Positions 43,207 through 52,279 of a stretch of DNA of 64,000 nucleotides are shown in pieces. A model generated the notes under the pieces. It made no database searches. It was not told where the DNA came from and was given only the letters and a program-made list of their open reading frames with translations. The position numbers and the translations under genes were made by a program. The stretch covers positions 310,001-374,000 of the forward strand of contig JAVJTA010000011.1 in the NCBI GenBank assembly GCA_040219135.1, given 5' to 3'. This stretch comes from UBA7803 sp040219135. Lineage in GTDB: Bacteria; Pseudomonadota; Gammaproteobacteria; Pseudomonadales; Azotimanducaceae. Each line of letters starts with the position of its first letter. The first letter of the stretch is position 1.

Positions 43207-45441
43207 ATGCGGCGCTCACTCCTATCTTTCGCGACCGCGGCTGCGCTGGCATCGACGTTGATGACGTCGGCCGCGACCTTCGCCGACATGCACGACACGC
43301 CCGGTGAACCCGGCAAGGCGAGGGCAAACCAGTTCTGGTGGCCCGACATGCTGGACCTGTCGCCACTGCGCGATCACGACGCTTCTTCCAATCCCTACGG
43401 CGAAGATTTCGACTACGCCGAAGCCTTCGCGGCCCTCGACCACAAGGCGCTGGAAGCCGATCTCCGAGCGCTGATGACCGACTCCCAGGACTGGTGGCCG
43501 GCCGACTACGGACATTACGGACCCTTCTTCGTCCGGATGTCCTGGCACGCCGCCGGCACTTACCGCGTGGCCGATGGCCGTGGCGGCGCCGGAGGCGGGC
43601 AGCAACGTCTCGGACCGCTGAACAGCTGGCCGGACAACGCCAGCCTCGACAAGGCTCGGCGCCTGCTCTGGCCGATCAAGCAGAAATACGGCCGCAGCAT
43701 CTCCTGGGCTGACCTGATCGTGCTCGCCGGCACCATCGCCATGGACGACATGGGCTTCAAGACGTTCGGTTTCGCCTACGGCCGTGCAGACGACTACGAG
43801 CCGGATCTCGTCTACTGGGGTCCGGAAGCGACGATGCTGGGCAGCGACCGCTTTCACAGCGGGGGCCAGATCGAAAATCCGCTCGCAGCCACGACCATGG
43901 GCCTGATCTACGTGAACCCGGAAGGCCCGAACGGCAACGGTGATCCCATCGCCGCCGCCGAACGCATCCGTGCCAGCTTCGGTCAGATGGCCATGAACGA
44001 CGAGGAAACAGTCGCCCTGATTGCCGGCGGCCACACCTTCGGCAAGATGCACGGGGCCCACAAGCCCAGCGATTGCGTCGGGCGGGAACCCAACGCGGCC
44101 CCCATCGAAGAGCAGGGCTTCGGCTGGAAAAACTCCTGCGGCAAGGGCAACGCCGAAGACACCGTCACCAGCGGCCTGGAAGGCGCATGGACCGCTGCCC
44201 CCACTCAGTGGACGATGCTGTACCTGACGAACCTGTTCAACTTCGAATGGGAGCAGACCCGCAGCCCGGGCGGCGCCCTTCAGTGGATCCCGAAAAACGG
44301 CCAGGGCGCCAACACGGTGCCTGACGCTCACGTCGTCGGCCTGCGCCACGCGCCGGTGATGCTGACCACCGACCTGTCGCTGAAGGAAGATCCCAAGTAC
44401 CGCGAGATCTCCCAGCGCTTCCTGGCGAACCCGCAGGAGTTCGAGCTCGCCTTCGCCAAGGCATGGTTCAAGCTCACCCACCGCGACATGGGCCCGACGG
44501 CCCGTTACCTGGGCGGCGACATTCCCGCAGAAGCGTTGCTCTGGCAGGATCCGATCCCCGCGGTCGACGGCCAGACCATCAACGGCCGCGACGTCGGCAA
44601 GCTCAAAGACCAGATCCTTGACTCCGGCCTGACGGTACCGGAACTCGTTCGCACCGCCTGGGCTGCTGCCGCCAGCTACCGCGACAGCGACATGCGCGGT
44701 GGCGCCAATGGTGCCCGGCTGCGGCTCGCCCCGCAGAAGGACTGGCCGGTGAACGATCCCGCGGAAACAGCCAAGGTGGTGAGTACCCTCGAGGGCATCC
44801 AGAAGACCTTCAACGACGGCAGCCGTCGCAAAGTGTCCCTGGCCGACCTGATCGTCCTGGGCGGCTCTGCCGCCATCGAGAAGGCTGCGGCCGACGCGGG
44901 CTACGACGTCGACGTGCCGTTCGTCCCGGGCCGCGGCGACGCGACCGCCGAGCAGACCGACGTTGCGGCCTTCGCCGTGCTCGAGCCGCAGGCGGATGGC
45001 TTCCGCAACTACTACAGCGCTGCGTCCTACCTGCCGCCCACCGAAAGCCTGGTGGACAAGGCCGACCTGATGACGCTGACGGTGCCGGAGATGACCGTGC
45101 TCGTCGGCGGGATGCGGGCGCTGGATGCCAATACCGGCGCCTCCAGGCACGGTGTCCTCACCGACCGACCCGGCACGCTGAGCAACGACTTCTTCGTGAA
45201 CCTCCTCGACATGTCGACGGTGTGGTCGAAGTCGGATGAAGAGGGTATCTACGAAGGGCGCGATCGGGCCACCGGGGACCTGAAGTGGACGGCCACCCCG
45301 GTCGACCTGATATTCGGCTCCAACGCCGAACTGCGCGCGGTCGCCGAGGTCTACGCAGAAACGGGTGGTGACGAGGAATTCGTGCAGGACTTCGTCGACG
45401 CCTGGACCAAGGTGATGACCCTGGATCGGTTCGACATCTGA
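43207..45441 (+). CDS. katG: Catalase-peroxidase KatG, exported (KatP-like)
   Basis: Protein of 744 aa with a signal peptide (MRRSLLSFATAAALASTL, cleavage near FADMHD), so the enzyme is probably periplasmic. Distal R110, W113 and H114 (RMSWHAAGTYR), proximal H276 (GGHTFGKMHG), and W113-Y235-M261 adduct residues are all present. AAGGA stands seven bases before ATG 43207. Compared with the cytosolic copy at 30309 it has a Cys-containing insert (KPSDCVGREP ... WKNSCGKGN), which may form a disulfide in the periplasm (inference). Confidence 0.95.
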   Translation: MRRSLLSFATAAALASTLMTSAATFADMHDTPGEPGKARANQFWWPDMLDLSPLRDHDASSNPYGEDFDYAEAFAALDHKALEADLRALMTDSQDWWPADYGHYGPFFVRMSWHAAGTYRVADGRGGAGGGQQRLGPLNSWPDNASLDKARRLLWPIKQKYGRSISWADLIVLAGTIAMDDMGFKTFGFAYGRADDYEPDLVYWGPEATMLGSDRFHSGGQIENPLAATTMGLIYVNPEGPNGNGDPIAAAERIRASFGQMAMNDEETVALIAGGHTFGKMHGAHKPSDCVGREPNAAPIEEQGFGWKNSCGKGNAEDTVTSGLEGAWTAAPTQWTMLYLTNLFNFEWEQTRSPGGALQWIPKNGQGANTVPDAHVVGLRHAPVMLTTDLSLKEDPKYREISQRFLANPQEFELAFAKAWFKLTHRDMGPTARYLGGDIPAEALLWQDPIPAVDGQTINGRDVGKLKDQILDSGLTVPELVRTAWAAAASYRDSDMRGGANGARLRLAPQKDWPVNDPAETAKVVSTLEGIQKTFNDGSRRKVSLADLIVLGGSAAIEKAAADAGYDVDVPFVPGRGDATAEQTDVAAFAVLEPQADGFRNYYSAASYLPPTESLVDKADLMTLTVPEMTVLVGGMRALDANTGASRHGVLTDRPGTLSNDFFVNLLDMSTVWSKSDEEGIYEGRDRATGDLKWTATPVDLIFGSNAELRAVAEVYAETGGDEEFVQDFVDAWTKVMTLDRFDI

Positions 45442-45456
45442 TCCATGCCGTTTAGT

Positions 45457-45486
45457 GGGACGCGGTGGCCGCAGGCCTCGCGTCCC
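45457..45486 (+). terminator. Strong intergenic hairpin after exported katG
   Basis: Perfect 8-bp arms GGGACGCG (45457-45464) and CGCGTCCC (45479-45486) enclose a loop that itself contains GGCC-GCA-GGCC. It starts 15 bp after the katG stop. No T-run follows (CTTCCCCCC instead), so it is not a canonical rho-independent terminator; it may stabilise mRNA or assist termination. Confidence 0.4.
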
Positions 45487-45513
45487 GCTTCCCCCCGTTG
45501 TATGAAAGACGCC

Positions 45514-45969
45514 ATGGGAGATCCACCCGCACCTGTCCAGCAGTTGGAAGCCCTCTGGGCCAGGGACTTCCCGCTCACCCGGGCGATGGGTATGGAGGTG
45601 GTGTCCCTTGCCAACCACGTACTGACCACGCGGTCGAGCCTCGAGCCGAACAACACGAACACGCACGGTACGGCATTCGGCGGCAGCCTGTATGCAATAC
45701 AAGCTCTGACGGCCTGGAGCCTGCTGTGGTTGGAAATGCAGGCTGCGGGGTTGTCCGGATCGATCATTCACGCCCGTGGCAGCATCGAATTCGTTCGCAC
45801 GGTTCGCGAGGATATCGTTGCCGTTGCCGACTTCTCGAACCACGCCGAGGTTCTGAACCGGCTGGCGCGCGACGGAAAGGTGCGCACGAGCCTGGCTACA
45901 GCAGTGCATGCCGAGGGTGAGCTTGCCAGTCGCTTTGAAGGGGATTACACCGCCCGACTCACTCGCTGA
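45514..45969 (+). CDS. YiiD C-terminal-like thioesterase (hot-dog fold)
   Basis: Protein of 151 aa. FPLTRAMGMEVVSL and NNTNTHGTAFGGSLYAIQALTAWSLLWL resemble the YiiD C-terminal thioesterase domain, with a hot-dog helix after the HGTAFGGS loop. Probably hydrolyses acyl-CoA or acyl-ACP. Starts at 45502 (MKDAMGD) or 45514 are both possible; neither has a strong ribosome site. May be transcribed past the hairpin from katG. Confidence 0.78.
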   Translation: MGDPPAPVQQLEALWARDFPLTRAMGMEVVSLANHVLTTRSSLEPNNTNTHGTAFGGSLYAIQALTAWSLLWLEMQAAGLSGSIIHARGSIEFVRTVREDIVAVADFSNHAEVLNRLARDGKVRTSLATAVHAEGELASRFEGDYTARLTR

Positions 45970-45979
45970 GGCGTCTGGA

Positions 45980-46141
45980 CTACCAGACCGGCACCGCGCA
46001 GGCACTTCCGCGCAGGAATGCCTCGATCTCCTCACCCCGGCGGGCGGCATCTTCCACCCAGGCCGTAGATCGGCCGCTGGCGTAGTTCGTGGTGACGATC
46101 TCGAGCGCCGCGAGGGCGCCTTCGTCGAGATTCTCGCGAAT
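45980..46141 (-). pseudogene. Open frame of about 53 codons, possible gene remnant
   Basis: The frame reads RENLDEGALAALEIV, TTNYASGRSTAW and VEDAARRGEEIEAFLRG before a TAG stop. It has protein-like composition and codon use but no plausible start codon, lying immediately downstream of the VOC gene in another frame. It may be the 3' end of a lost gene. No family assigned. Confidence 0.25.
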
Positions 46142-46172
46142 GCCGCCGCAACGGTCCGGCGGCTCTGACGGA

Positions 46173-46751
46173 TCAGCCCCTGCTGCCGAAGTCGTCGAGG
46201 TAGGCCGGGTCGCGTCCGTCGGTGTACGGTGCGCCGCGAGGCATGATCGGGCTGTCACCGGGCTTCATGATCTCGTGCGCACGCTTCCATCCGGCGAACG
46301 TGGCGAGAATGTGGGCCGGGTCGCCATGAAGCTCCGTAAACCCGCCATTGACGGAACGCGTATCGAAGTATGCGGCGTTGACGTCGTCGGCCCAGAGTTC
46401 GCAGGCATTGACGAACCCCAGGTCTTCCATGCGCCTGCGTGCCGCGGCGAAGTCGTTCACCAGGCAGCCGACATGGTGGAAACCCTCTTCACCCTTCTCG
46501 AACATGTCGCGGTAGATCGACGGCGTGTCGTCGTGCTGCTGTATGAACTGAATCTGATTGTCGCCGAGATAGCCGAACGCATAGGAAACGTCTGCTTCCT
46601 GCTCCGTGCCGCGGTACTGGAATTTGAGTGTCCTGTGGTGCGGCACCATCACGAAGGGGCCGGCACCATAGAGCCGATGCCACTTGTGAATGGACGCTTC
46701 GATGTCATTCACGAAGTAGGCGTGCTGGAAGATCGGCAATACGGCTGACAT
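46173..46751 (-). CDS. VOC-superfamily (glyoxalase-like) protein
   Basis: Protein of 192 aa with two beta-alpha-beta-beta-beta units: FQHAYFVNDIEASIHKWHRLYGAGPF and GFHHVGCLVNDFAAARRRMEDLGF. H9 (QHAYFV) and H-H in GFHHVG are candidate metal ligands, with E in GFTELHG. The family includes glyoxalases, dioxygenases and isomerases; activity unknown. Divergent from the PhnD-like gene. Confidence 0.87.
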   Translation of the reverse strand: MSAVLPIFQHAYFVNDIEASIHKWHRLYGAGPFVMVPHHRTLKFQYRGTEQEADVSYAFGYLGDNQIQFIQQHDDTPSIYRDMFEKGEEGFHHVGCLVNDFAAARRRMEDLGFVNACELWADDVNAAYFDTRSVNGGFTELHGDPAHILATFAGWKRAHEIMKPGDSPIMPRGAPYTDGRDPAYLDDFGSRG

Positions 46752-46888
46752 GGCAGGGACGCGCCTCCTCGTTCAGATCCTCGCAAAGGCTCCCACGAAT
46801 CTGGACGCGAGGTAAAGCCGGTCGGCGCCGTCGCCGATCTTCGAGTATAAGAGAACACCTGTGACCTGATGACGGTACCTGATCGATC

Positions 46889-47590
46889 ATGACGGCATCG
46901 TTTCCCTGGTATGACCTGCCCAGCGTGCGCTGGGCGAACGACCTGCTGTGGCAGGCAATGGAGGTGCCTGGCGAACTGGACCGGGAGACGCCATTGCACG
47001 AGCAATGGCGTGCTCGGGACCTGGTCATATCGCAGATGTGCGGGCTCGACCTGTTCCTGATCGATGCGCCCGTCGAGCCGGTACTCGCCCCGGTGTTCGA
47101 TATCGACTGCGAGCCAGGGTACTACTACAGCTATCTGATCGGGTCGCCGCGCGGACGTGTCGCCGCCGTCAACTCGCTGACCTCCCGGTCCGGACTGTCG
47201 GCACTGCTCACGATCTGCGAGCCCGAATCCCTGGCCCTGACGGGGTCGCATACGGCCAGCCTGGCCGCAGTGCGCAGTGGCAGGGCAGACGTGGCATGCA
47301 TTGATGCCGTTATATGGCACATTCTCGAACGCGACGCGCCTGAGCGCATCGGCGGTATCGCGGTGGTAGAGCGGACTCCCATCGCCCCGGCGCCACCCTA
47401 TGTCGTCCGTAAATCCGGTCCACGGGAACGGATCACTTCCCTTCTCGAAGCGGCGCTCGCCGATTCGGCCACGCTACGAGCAAGACAGGCGCTGCTGCTC
47501 CAAGGGGTGGAACGGGTGACGCTGGCCGATTACCGACTCGTCCTCAGTGAGTACCAGTCGGTGGCCGGCCGGCTGCCTCGAGTTCGCTGA
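46889..47590 (+). CDS. PhnD-like phosphate/phosphonate-type binding protein, no signal peptide
   Basis: Protein of 233 aa. SYLIGSPRGRVAAVNSLTSRSGLSALL and TGSHTASLAAVRSGRADVACIDAVIW are the two-lobe signatures of periplasmic phosphonate/phosphite-type binding proteins (PhnD-like). However the N-terminus MTASFPWYDLPSVRWANDLL has no signal peptide and no ABC permease or ATPase is adjacent. It may be a cytosolic ligand-binding or sensor paralogue. Ligand unknown. Confidence 0.78.
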   Translation: MTASFPWYDLPSVRWANDLLWQAMEVPGELDRETPLHEQWRARDLVISQMCGLDLFLIDAPVEPVLAPVFDIDCEPGYYYSYLIGSPRGRVAAVNSLTSRSGLSALLTICEPESLALTGSHTASLAAVRSGRADVACIDAVIWHILERDAPERIGGIAVVERTPIAPAPPYVVRKSGPRERITSLLEAALADSATLRARQALLLQGVERVTLADYRLVLSEYQSVAGRLPRVR

Positions 47591-47667
47591 TCGATCGGGT
47601 TGCTGCTTGAACTCTCGAGGCACGGGCAGACCCTTGATGCTGCTGAAGCAGCGTGTAAGGTTGCTAC

Positions 47668-49269
47668 ATGTCACACGGCCCAATCGCGCCCCGTCTTGGC
47701 CCGCCTGCGCTTCTGACCCTTGGCGTGCTCCTCACTGCCGGCTGTTCGCCTGTGCCCGCCGAAGGATTCGAGTTCGTCGAAGCGACCATCGCCGACGTTC
47801 AAGGGGCGATCACCTCCGGCCGCGAAACCTGCGCGAGCATCGTTGCCGGCTACCTCCGTCGAATCGAAACCTACGATCGCACCAGCGGCATGAACGCCGT
47901 CATTTTCACCAATCCGAATGCCATGCAGGGAGCAGAAGCGGCCGATGCTGCATTGGCGGCCGGCGAAGAAACCGGCCCGCTCTTCTGTGTGCCCGTGCTG
48001 CTGAAAGACAACTTCGATACCGCAGACATGCCGACCAGCGGCGGATCGATCGCCCTCAAGTCCAGCACACCACCCGACGACGCGTTCGTCGTCCGCAAGC
48101 TTAGAGAAGCCGGCGCGATCGTGATCGCAAAGACGAACATGGCGGAGTGGGCTTTCAGCCCCAGACAGACACGCAGTTCCGCCTACGGTGTTACCACGAA
48201 CGCCTATGATCTCGATCGAGTTCCCGCGGGTTCGAGCGGAGGTACGGCGTCCGGAATCGCCGCCAGCTTCGGCGTGGTGGGCATGGGAACCGACACCGGC
48301 AACTCCATTCGGGGCCCCGCTAGTCACCTTGCGCTCTTCGGAATTCGCTCCACCCTCGGACTGGTGAGCCGCGACGGCATCGTTCCACTCGCCTTCGACC
48401 GCGACGTCGCCGGGCCCATGACCCGCTCCGTGACCGATGGCGCAAAAGTGCTGAACGTCATTGCCGGTCACGACCCCGCCGACGACTACACGAGTCTCGG
48501 TCGAGGCAGACTTGAGCGTGACTACACCCGCTTTCTCGATGCTGATTCGCTTAGGGGCAAACGCATCGGCAGTCTTCGGGCGCTGGTGGATACGCCTGAC
48601 GCCGATCCGGAAATCATCCAGCTGTACCGCCAGGCGCTGGTGGACATGGCCCGGGCCGGTGCCGTCATCGTCGAGGACTTTTCCATCGCCAATCTCCAGA
48701 GCCACATGGAGGCGAGCAACTTCTGCGTCCGATTCCGCTACGACATGCAGCAGTATCTGGACTCGCTCGGTCCGGGCGCACCGATCAGAGACGTCACGGA
48801 GGTGCGGGCCAGCGGCGACTACGACCCCTACATCGAGCAACGGCTGGATTTCTTCGGCGCCAATCCTGCCGACGTCCACCCCAGCGAGTTCGACCCACCC
48901 TGCCCGGACTTCCCCCAACACCCGGGCAGACAGGCATTTCTGAGCGACGTCGTCGCCTCCATGGACAATGCTGACGTCGATGCCGTGGTTTATCCGAGCT
49001 GGACCAACCCGCCGGCTCATCTCGACAGAGCAATGGAAGACTACCTGGGCGACAACAGCCAACTCGTGGCCCCCGCCACCGGGTTGCCCGCCGTGACCGT
49101 GCCCATGGGCTACAGTCATGGCCGCCTGCCGGCTGGGCTGCAGATCCTCGGACGGCCGTTTTCCGAAGGGCTGCTCATTGGTCTGGCCTACGCCTACGAG
49201 CAGCGGGCCCCGCATCGACGGCCCCCCGAGTCCTTTCCGCCGCTTGCCCGCGGCAACGGAGACGGTTGA
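47668..49269 (+). CDS. Amidase signature family lipoprotein
   Basis: Protein of 533 aa. Lipobox LLTAGC near residue 26 predicts a membrane-anchored periplasmic protein. Amidase-signature Ser-Ser-Lys triad: Lys in LLKDNFDT, the bridging Ser in TGNSIRGPAS, nucleophile region AGSSGGTASGIAASF. Hydrolyses amides or esters outside the cytoplasm. Alone on its strand, 77 bp after the PhnD-like gene; convergent with the methyltransferase. Confidence 0.93.
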   Translation: MSHGPIAPRLGPPALLTLGVLLTAGCSPVPAEGFEFVEATIADVQGAITSGRETCASIVAGYLRRIETYDRTSGMNAVIFTNPNAMQGAEAADAALAAGEETGPLFCVPVLLKDNFDTADMPTSGGSIALKSSTPPDDAFVVRKLREAGAIVIAKTNMAEWAFSPRQTRSSAYGVTTNAYDLDRVPAGSSGGTASGIAASFGVVGMGTDTGNSIRGPASHLALFGIRSTLGLVSRDGIVPLAFDRDVAGPMTRSVTDGAKVLNVIAGHDPADDYTSLGRGRLERDYTRFLDADSLRGKRIGSLRALVDTPDADPEIIQLYRQALVDMARAGAVIVEDFSIANLQSHMEASNFCVRFRYDMQQYLDSLGPGAPIRDVTEVRASGDYDPYIEQRLDFFGANPADVHPSEFDPPCPDFPQHPGRQAFLSDVVASMDNADVDAVVYPSWTNPPAHLDRAMEDYLGDNSQLVAPATGLPAVTVPMGYSHGRLPAGLQILGRPFSEGLLIGLAYAYEQRAPHRRPPESFPPLARGNGDG

Positions 49270-49306
49270 AGAGCGGCGAGCCCTTTCTCGAGCTCCTTGC
49301 GAACGG

Positions 49307-50086
49307 CTACTGGACTTTCTTCTCGAACTTCAACAGGAATCGGTCCGTCTTTCGGCGGACGCTGGGGTCGAAGACGTTCTTCGCGTAGTCGTCGTCCGGA
49401 TTCGCTAGAATGTCGCTCGCATCGACCAACACCAGTCCGGCCGACGCCGCCCGCTGAAGCACGATGCCGGGATCGATCCGGTGGGTCGTGCCACCGGTCT
49501 CGGCAGGCGAACCGGCGGGAGCGCGATGATCCAGCGCGACAAAGTGAGCGCCCGGCTTGAGCACCCGGGCGATTTCCATGAACGCCTTGTCCGGGTCACC
49601 GAGAACGCCTTTCTCTGCGCCCTCGGGATAGAACCACAGCTCGTGCGGGCCGAGGAACCAGGTCACCACGTCCACGCTCGCATCCTCTACCGGCAACGTA
49701 TCGAAGGCGGTGCGCATCTGCCGTACGTTGGGGAGTCTGCCATCGGCTACCCGAGCCTTGATCGCATCGCCGGCGAACCCATCGAACAGTGGCGGATTCT
49801 GCATGTAGACGGTGCCATCACGGCCCACTGTCTTGGAGAAGATCTCCGTGTACATGCCGCCGCCGGCCTCCATGTCGACGACCGTCATGCCTTCGGCAAT
49901 TCCTGAGAAGGCGAGCACCTCCCGTGCGTTGCGGATCTCGTGCAGTTCATAGTCCGATTCCGGGCGGTCGTCCCTGGCGAACGCCGCGCCCGCGTGATTG
50001 TCCGCGCCAGCCGAATTCGTCCAGGCCAGGACGAACAGGACGGCCGCAGTCGAAATGAGGTCCCTTCGAGATCGCGCTGTGGTCAT
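49307..50086 (-). CDS. Exported SAM-methyltransferase-like protein
   Basis: Protein of 259 aa with a signal peptide (MTTARSRRDLISTAAVLFVLAWTNSAGA) followed by a class I methyltransferase fold: GIAEGMTVVDMEAGGGMYTEIF (SAM motif I), DTLPVEDASVDVVTWF (motif III/IV region) and EIARVLKPGAHFVALDH. Motif I reads DMEAGGGMYTE rather than the usual D-x-G-x-G-x-G. SAM is not known to be available in the periplasm, so the protein may have another ligand. Several such exported homologues exist; role unknown. Confidence 0.82.
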   Translation of the reverse strand: MTTARSRRDLISTAAVLFVLAWTNSAGADNHAGAAFARDDRPESDYELHEIRNAREVLAFSGIAEGMTVVDMEAGGGMYTEIFSKTVGRDGTVYMQNPPLFDGFAGDAIKARVADGRLPNVRQMRTAFDTLPVEDASVDVVTWFLGPHELWFYPEGAEKGVLGDPDKAFMEIARVLKPGAHFVALDHRAPAGSPAETGGTTHRIDPGIVLQRAASAGLVLVDASDILANPDDDYAKNVFDPSVRRKTDRFLLKFEKKVQ

Positions 50087-50267
50087 ACTCTACCCCCGCG
50101 ATGGCATGCTTGACTGGACCTGCAATATTGCCTGCAATCCGGGCCGGTGGACATCCCTCAGGCAGATCAGAGGTTCCCTGGGGGACGACCGGATCCGAAG
50201 TAACCGCTATCCTTCCCGTTCGCCGATATCCTCGGCAACTCGCAATGACACACTGGATGTCCAGACC

Positions 50268-51098
50268 ATGAAGTTCGACCCGGGATCGCTCCTGCTGGCA
50301 TGGGTAATGCTCGGCCTGCTCGGGTGCGGCGAGCCGCCTGCAAACCGGGCCGGCACGCCCGCCAGCAGCGTACCGTTCGGCAGCCTTCCCGAGCCGTCGG
50401 ACGATCTGCGCCGCCGGCTGGCCAACCCGGGCGTGGACGGGCTCACATCCCATTTCGTCGGCGGTGGCAACGACGAGTTGCTGCTCGTCGAACTCGACCC
50501 GGCGAAGTTCGACCCCGTCCTGATCGGGGTACCCCGGACGGGCACGTCGGCTGAGGAAGCGTTGCGCGACCACCGGCTGGCGGTGGTGCTCGGCAGCGGC
50601 TTCGTCGCGGAATTGAACGGTCTCGTACCCGTGGGTCTGCTGCAGGTGCAGGGTCAGACCCTCAGTCCGTTACAGGCGTACGGCTACACCCGGATACTCG
50701 GCATCAACGATCAGGGCATCGGCGTCGTCCATCGCAACGACTACCAGCGCGACCTGTTCCACAGCGCGCTCCAAGTAGGACCCGGAATAATCGAACAGGG
50801 CAAGCTCGACATTTCCGCGGCAGATCTCGAGCGGCCGAAGTACTTCCGCAGCTTTCTGGCGATCTGCGCCGCGCGCTGGGTGGCTGGAGTCAGCCTGGCG
50901 CCCACTCATCTGCGCACCCTGGGTCAGACCCTGGAGGACTTCTTCGAGGCGTCGCAGTGGCGCTGTGACGACGTCGTCAATCTGGCCGGAGATCGCCAGG
51001 CCGTGCTGCTGCTCGCCACCGGGGATCAGACCGTCCTCTACCACGGCGACCCCGGAACCTATAAGGCCAGCCTGCTCGGTTTCAGGTCGCAGCGGTAA
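50268..51098 (+). CDS. Phosphodiester glycosidase (NAGPA/DUF2233-like) lipoprotein
   Basis: Protein of 276 aa. MKFDPGSLLLAWVMLGLLGC gives a lipobox Cys20. The body resembles NAGPA domains: LLVELDPAKFDPVLIG, AVVLGSGFVAELNGLVPVGLLQVQG, and ARWVAGVSLAPTHLRTLGQTLEDFF, with a C-terminal segment containing NLAGDRQA. In the family this fold cleaves phosphodiester-linked sugars. Catalytic residues not placed, so the function is tentative. Divergent from the methyltransferase with 181 bp between. Confidence 0.7.
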   Translation: MKFDPGSLLLAWVMLGLLGCGEPPANRAGTPASSVPFGSLPEPSDDLRRRLANPGVDGLTSHFVGGGNDELLLVELDPAKFDPVLIGVPRTGTSAEEALRDHRLAVVLGSGFVAELNGLVPVGLLQVQGQTLSPLQAYGYTRILGINDQGIGVVHRNDYQRDLFHSALQVGPGIIEQGKLDISAADLERPKYFRSFLAICAARWVAGVSLAPTHLRTLGQTLEDFFEASQWRCDDVVNLAGDRQAVLLLATGDQTVLYHGDPGTYKASLLGFRSQR

Positions 51099-51157
51099 CC
51101 CGTCCGGTGGACTGGTGCATACTCTGGCCAGGGAGCAATGCCATAGAGGTGTAGAGC

Positions 51158-52213
51158 ATGGTCGACAACATGTCGCGGCGTGGTTTCGCGCCGCTGCGCT
51201 ACCGCTTCGAAGACCAGCTGCCGGCCGAGGACGGCGTCACCGAGGTCGCAGACGGCGTGCTGTGGCTGCGTCTGCCCATGTTCGGGCGCCTCGATCACAT
51301 CAACGTCTGGCTGCTGCGCGACTACGCCGGCTGGACCGTAGTCGATACGGGCCTGAACCGGGAAGAAGTGCAGCAGATCTGGACCAGCGTGTTCGAGCGT
51401 CATCTGGGCGGCAAGCCGGTCAATCGGGTGATCGCCACGCACCTGCACGGCGATCATACGGGCAACGCCGGCTGGATCTGCCGACACTGGGACTGCGAGC
51501 TGTGGATGTCGCGCGCGGACTTCTACATGTGCAAGGTCATGGCGGCGGACGGTCCCACCGACGTGCCCGGAGACGCCATCCGCTTCTATCGCCGCGCCGG
51601 CTTCGATGAAGCGCGCCTGGATCGGTACCGCCAACGTTTCGGCCAGTTCGGCGCCAACATCACGCCGCTGCCCGCCGGATTCCAGCGCATCGAGGACGGC
51701 CAGTACCTCGACATCGGCGGGCGCGAGTGGCGCGCGATCATCGGGCACGGCCACGCACCCGAACACGTCTGCCTGTACTGCCCGGAACTGAAGGTAATCA
51801 TCGGCGGCGACCAGATTCTGCCCAAGATCACGCCCAACGTGGGCGTGCAGCCGTCCGAGCCGAACGCCAATCCACTGCGCGATTTCATCAACAGCTGTTC
51901 CCGCTTTCGCGAGGCGCTGCCGCCCGACCTGCTCGTTCTGCCCGCCCACGAAATGCTCTATGAAGGGCTGCACGAGCGTCTCACCGAACTGATCGACTGG
52001 CACGAGGTGTGCCTCGAGAAGCTCTACGATCTGTGCGCTGAACCCAGGCGGGCCGTCGACTGCTTCCCCGCCCTGTTCAAGAGTCAGATCAACGACTACA
52101 GCTACTTTCCCGCCACCGGCGAGTCCATCGCCCATCTGCACTGTGCCCTCGAGCGGCGGATGCTGAAGGTGGAAGAGGACGACGCCGGCGTCGCCTGGTG
52201 GCGGCAGGCCTGA
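51158..52213 (+). CDS. MBL-fold metallohydrolase
   Basis: Protein of 351 aa with the metallo-beta-lactamase motif THLHGDHTGN, GHGHAPEHVCL (third metal site), GGDQILPKI (bridging Asp) and PAHEM near the C-terminus. Length and the C-terminal helical extension resemble glyoxalase II-like or lactonase-like hydrolases. Cytosolic. 60 bp after the glycosidase lipoprotein. Confidence 0.93.
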   Translation: MVDNMSRRGFAPLRYRFEDQLPAEDGVTEVADGVLWLRLPMFGRLDHINVWLLRDYAGWTVVDTGLNREEVQQIWTSVFERHLGGKPVNRVIATHLHGDHTGNAGWICRHWDCELWMSRADFYMCKVMAADGPTDVPGDAIRFYRRAGFDEARLDRYRQRFGQFGANITPLPAGFQRIEDGQYLDIGGREWRAIIGHGHAPEHVCLYCPELKVIIGGDQILPKITPNVGVQPSEPNANPLRDFINSCSRFREALPPDLLVLPAHEMLYEGLHERLTELIDWHEVCLEKLYDLCAEPRRAVDCFPALFKSQINDYSYFPATGESIAHLHCALERRMLKVEEDDAGVAWWRQA

Positions 52214-52279
52214 CGCTCGACCTCGAAAACGGCCGTTGTGCGCGCTTTCCACGGCAGATGGATATCCCGGAGGTACGCC

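Noticed and set aside
46173..46175. TGA at the end of the VOC gene considered as a third Sec codon.
   Set aside because: The frame beyond it reads Arg/Ser-rich text with no family match, and the protein-like remnant nearby is in another frame.
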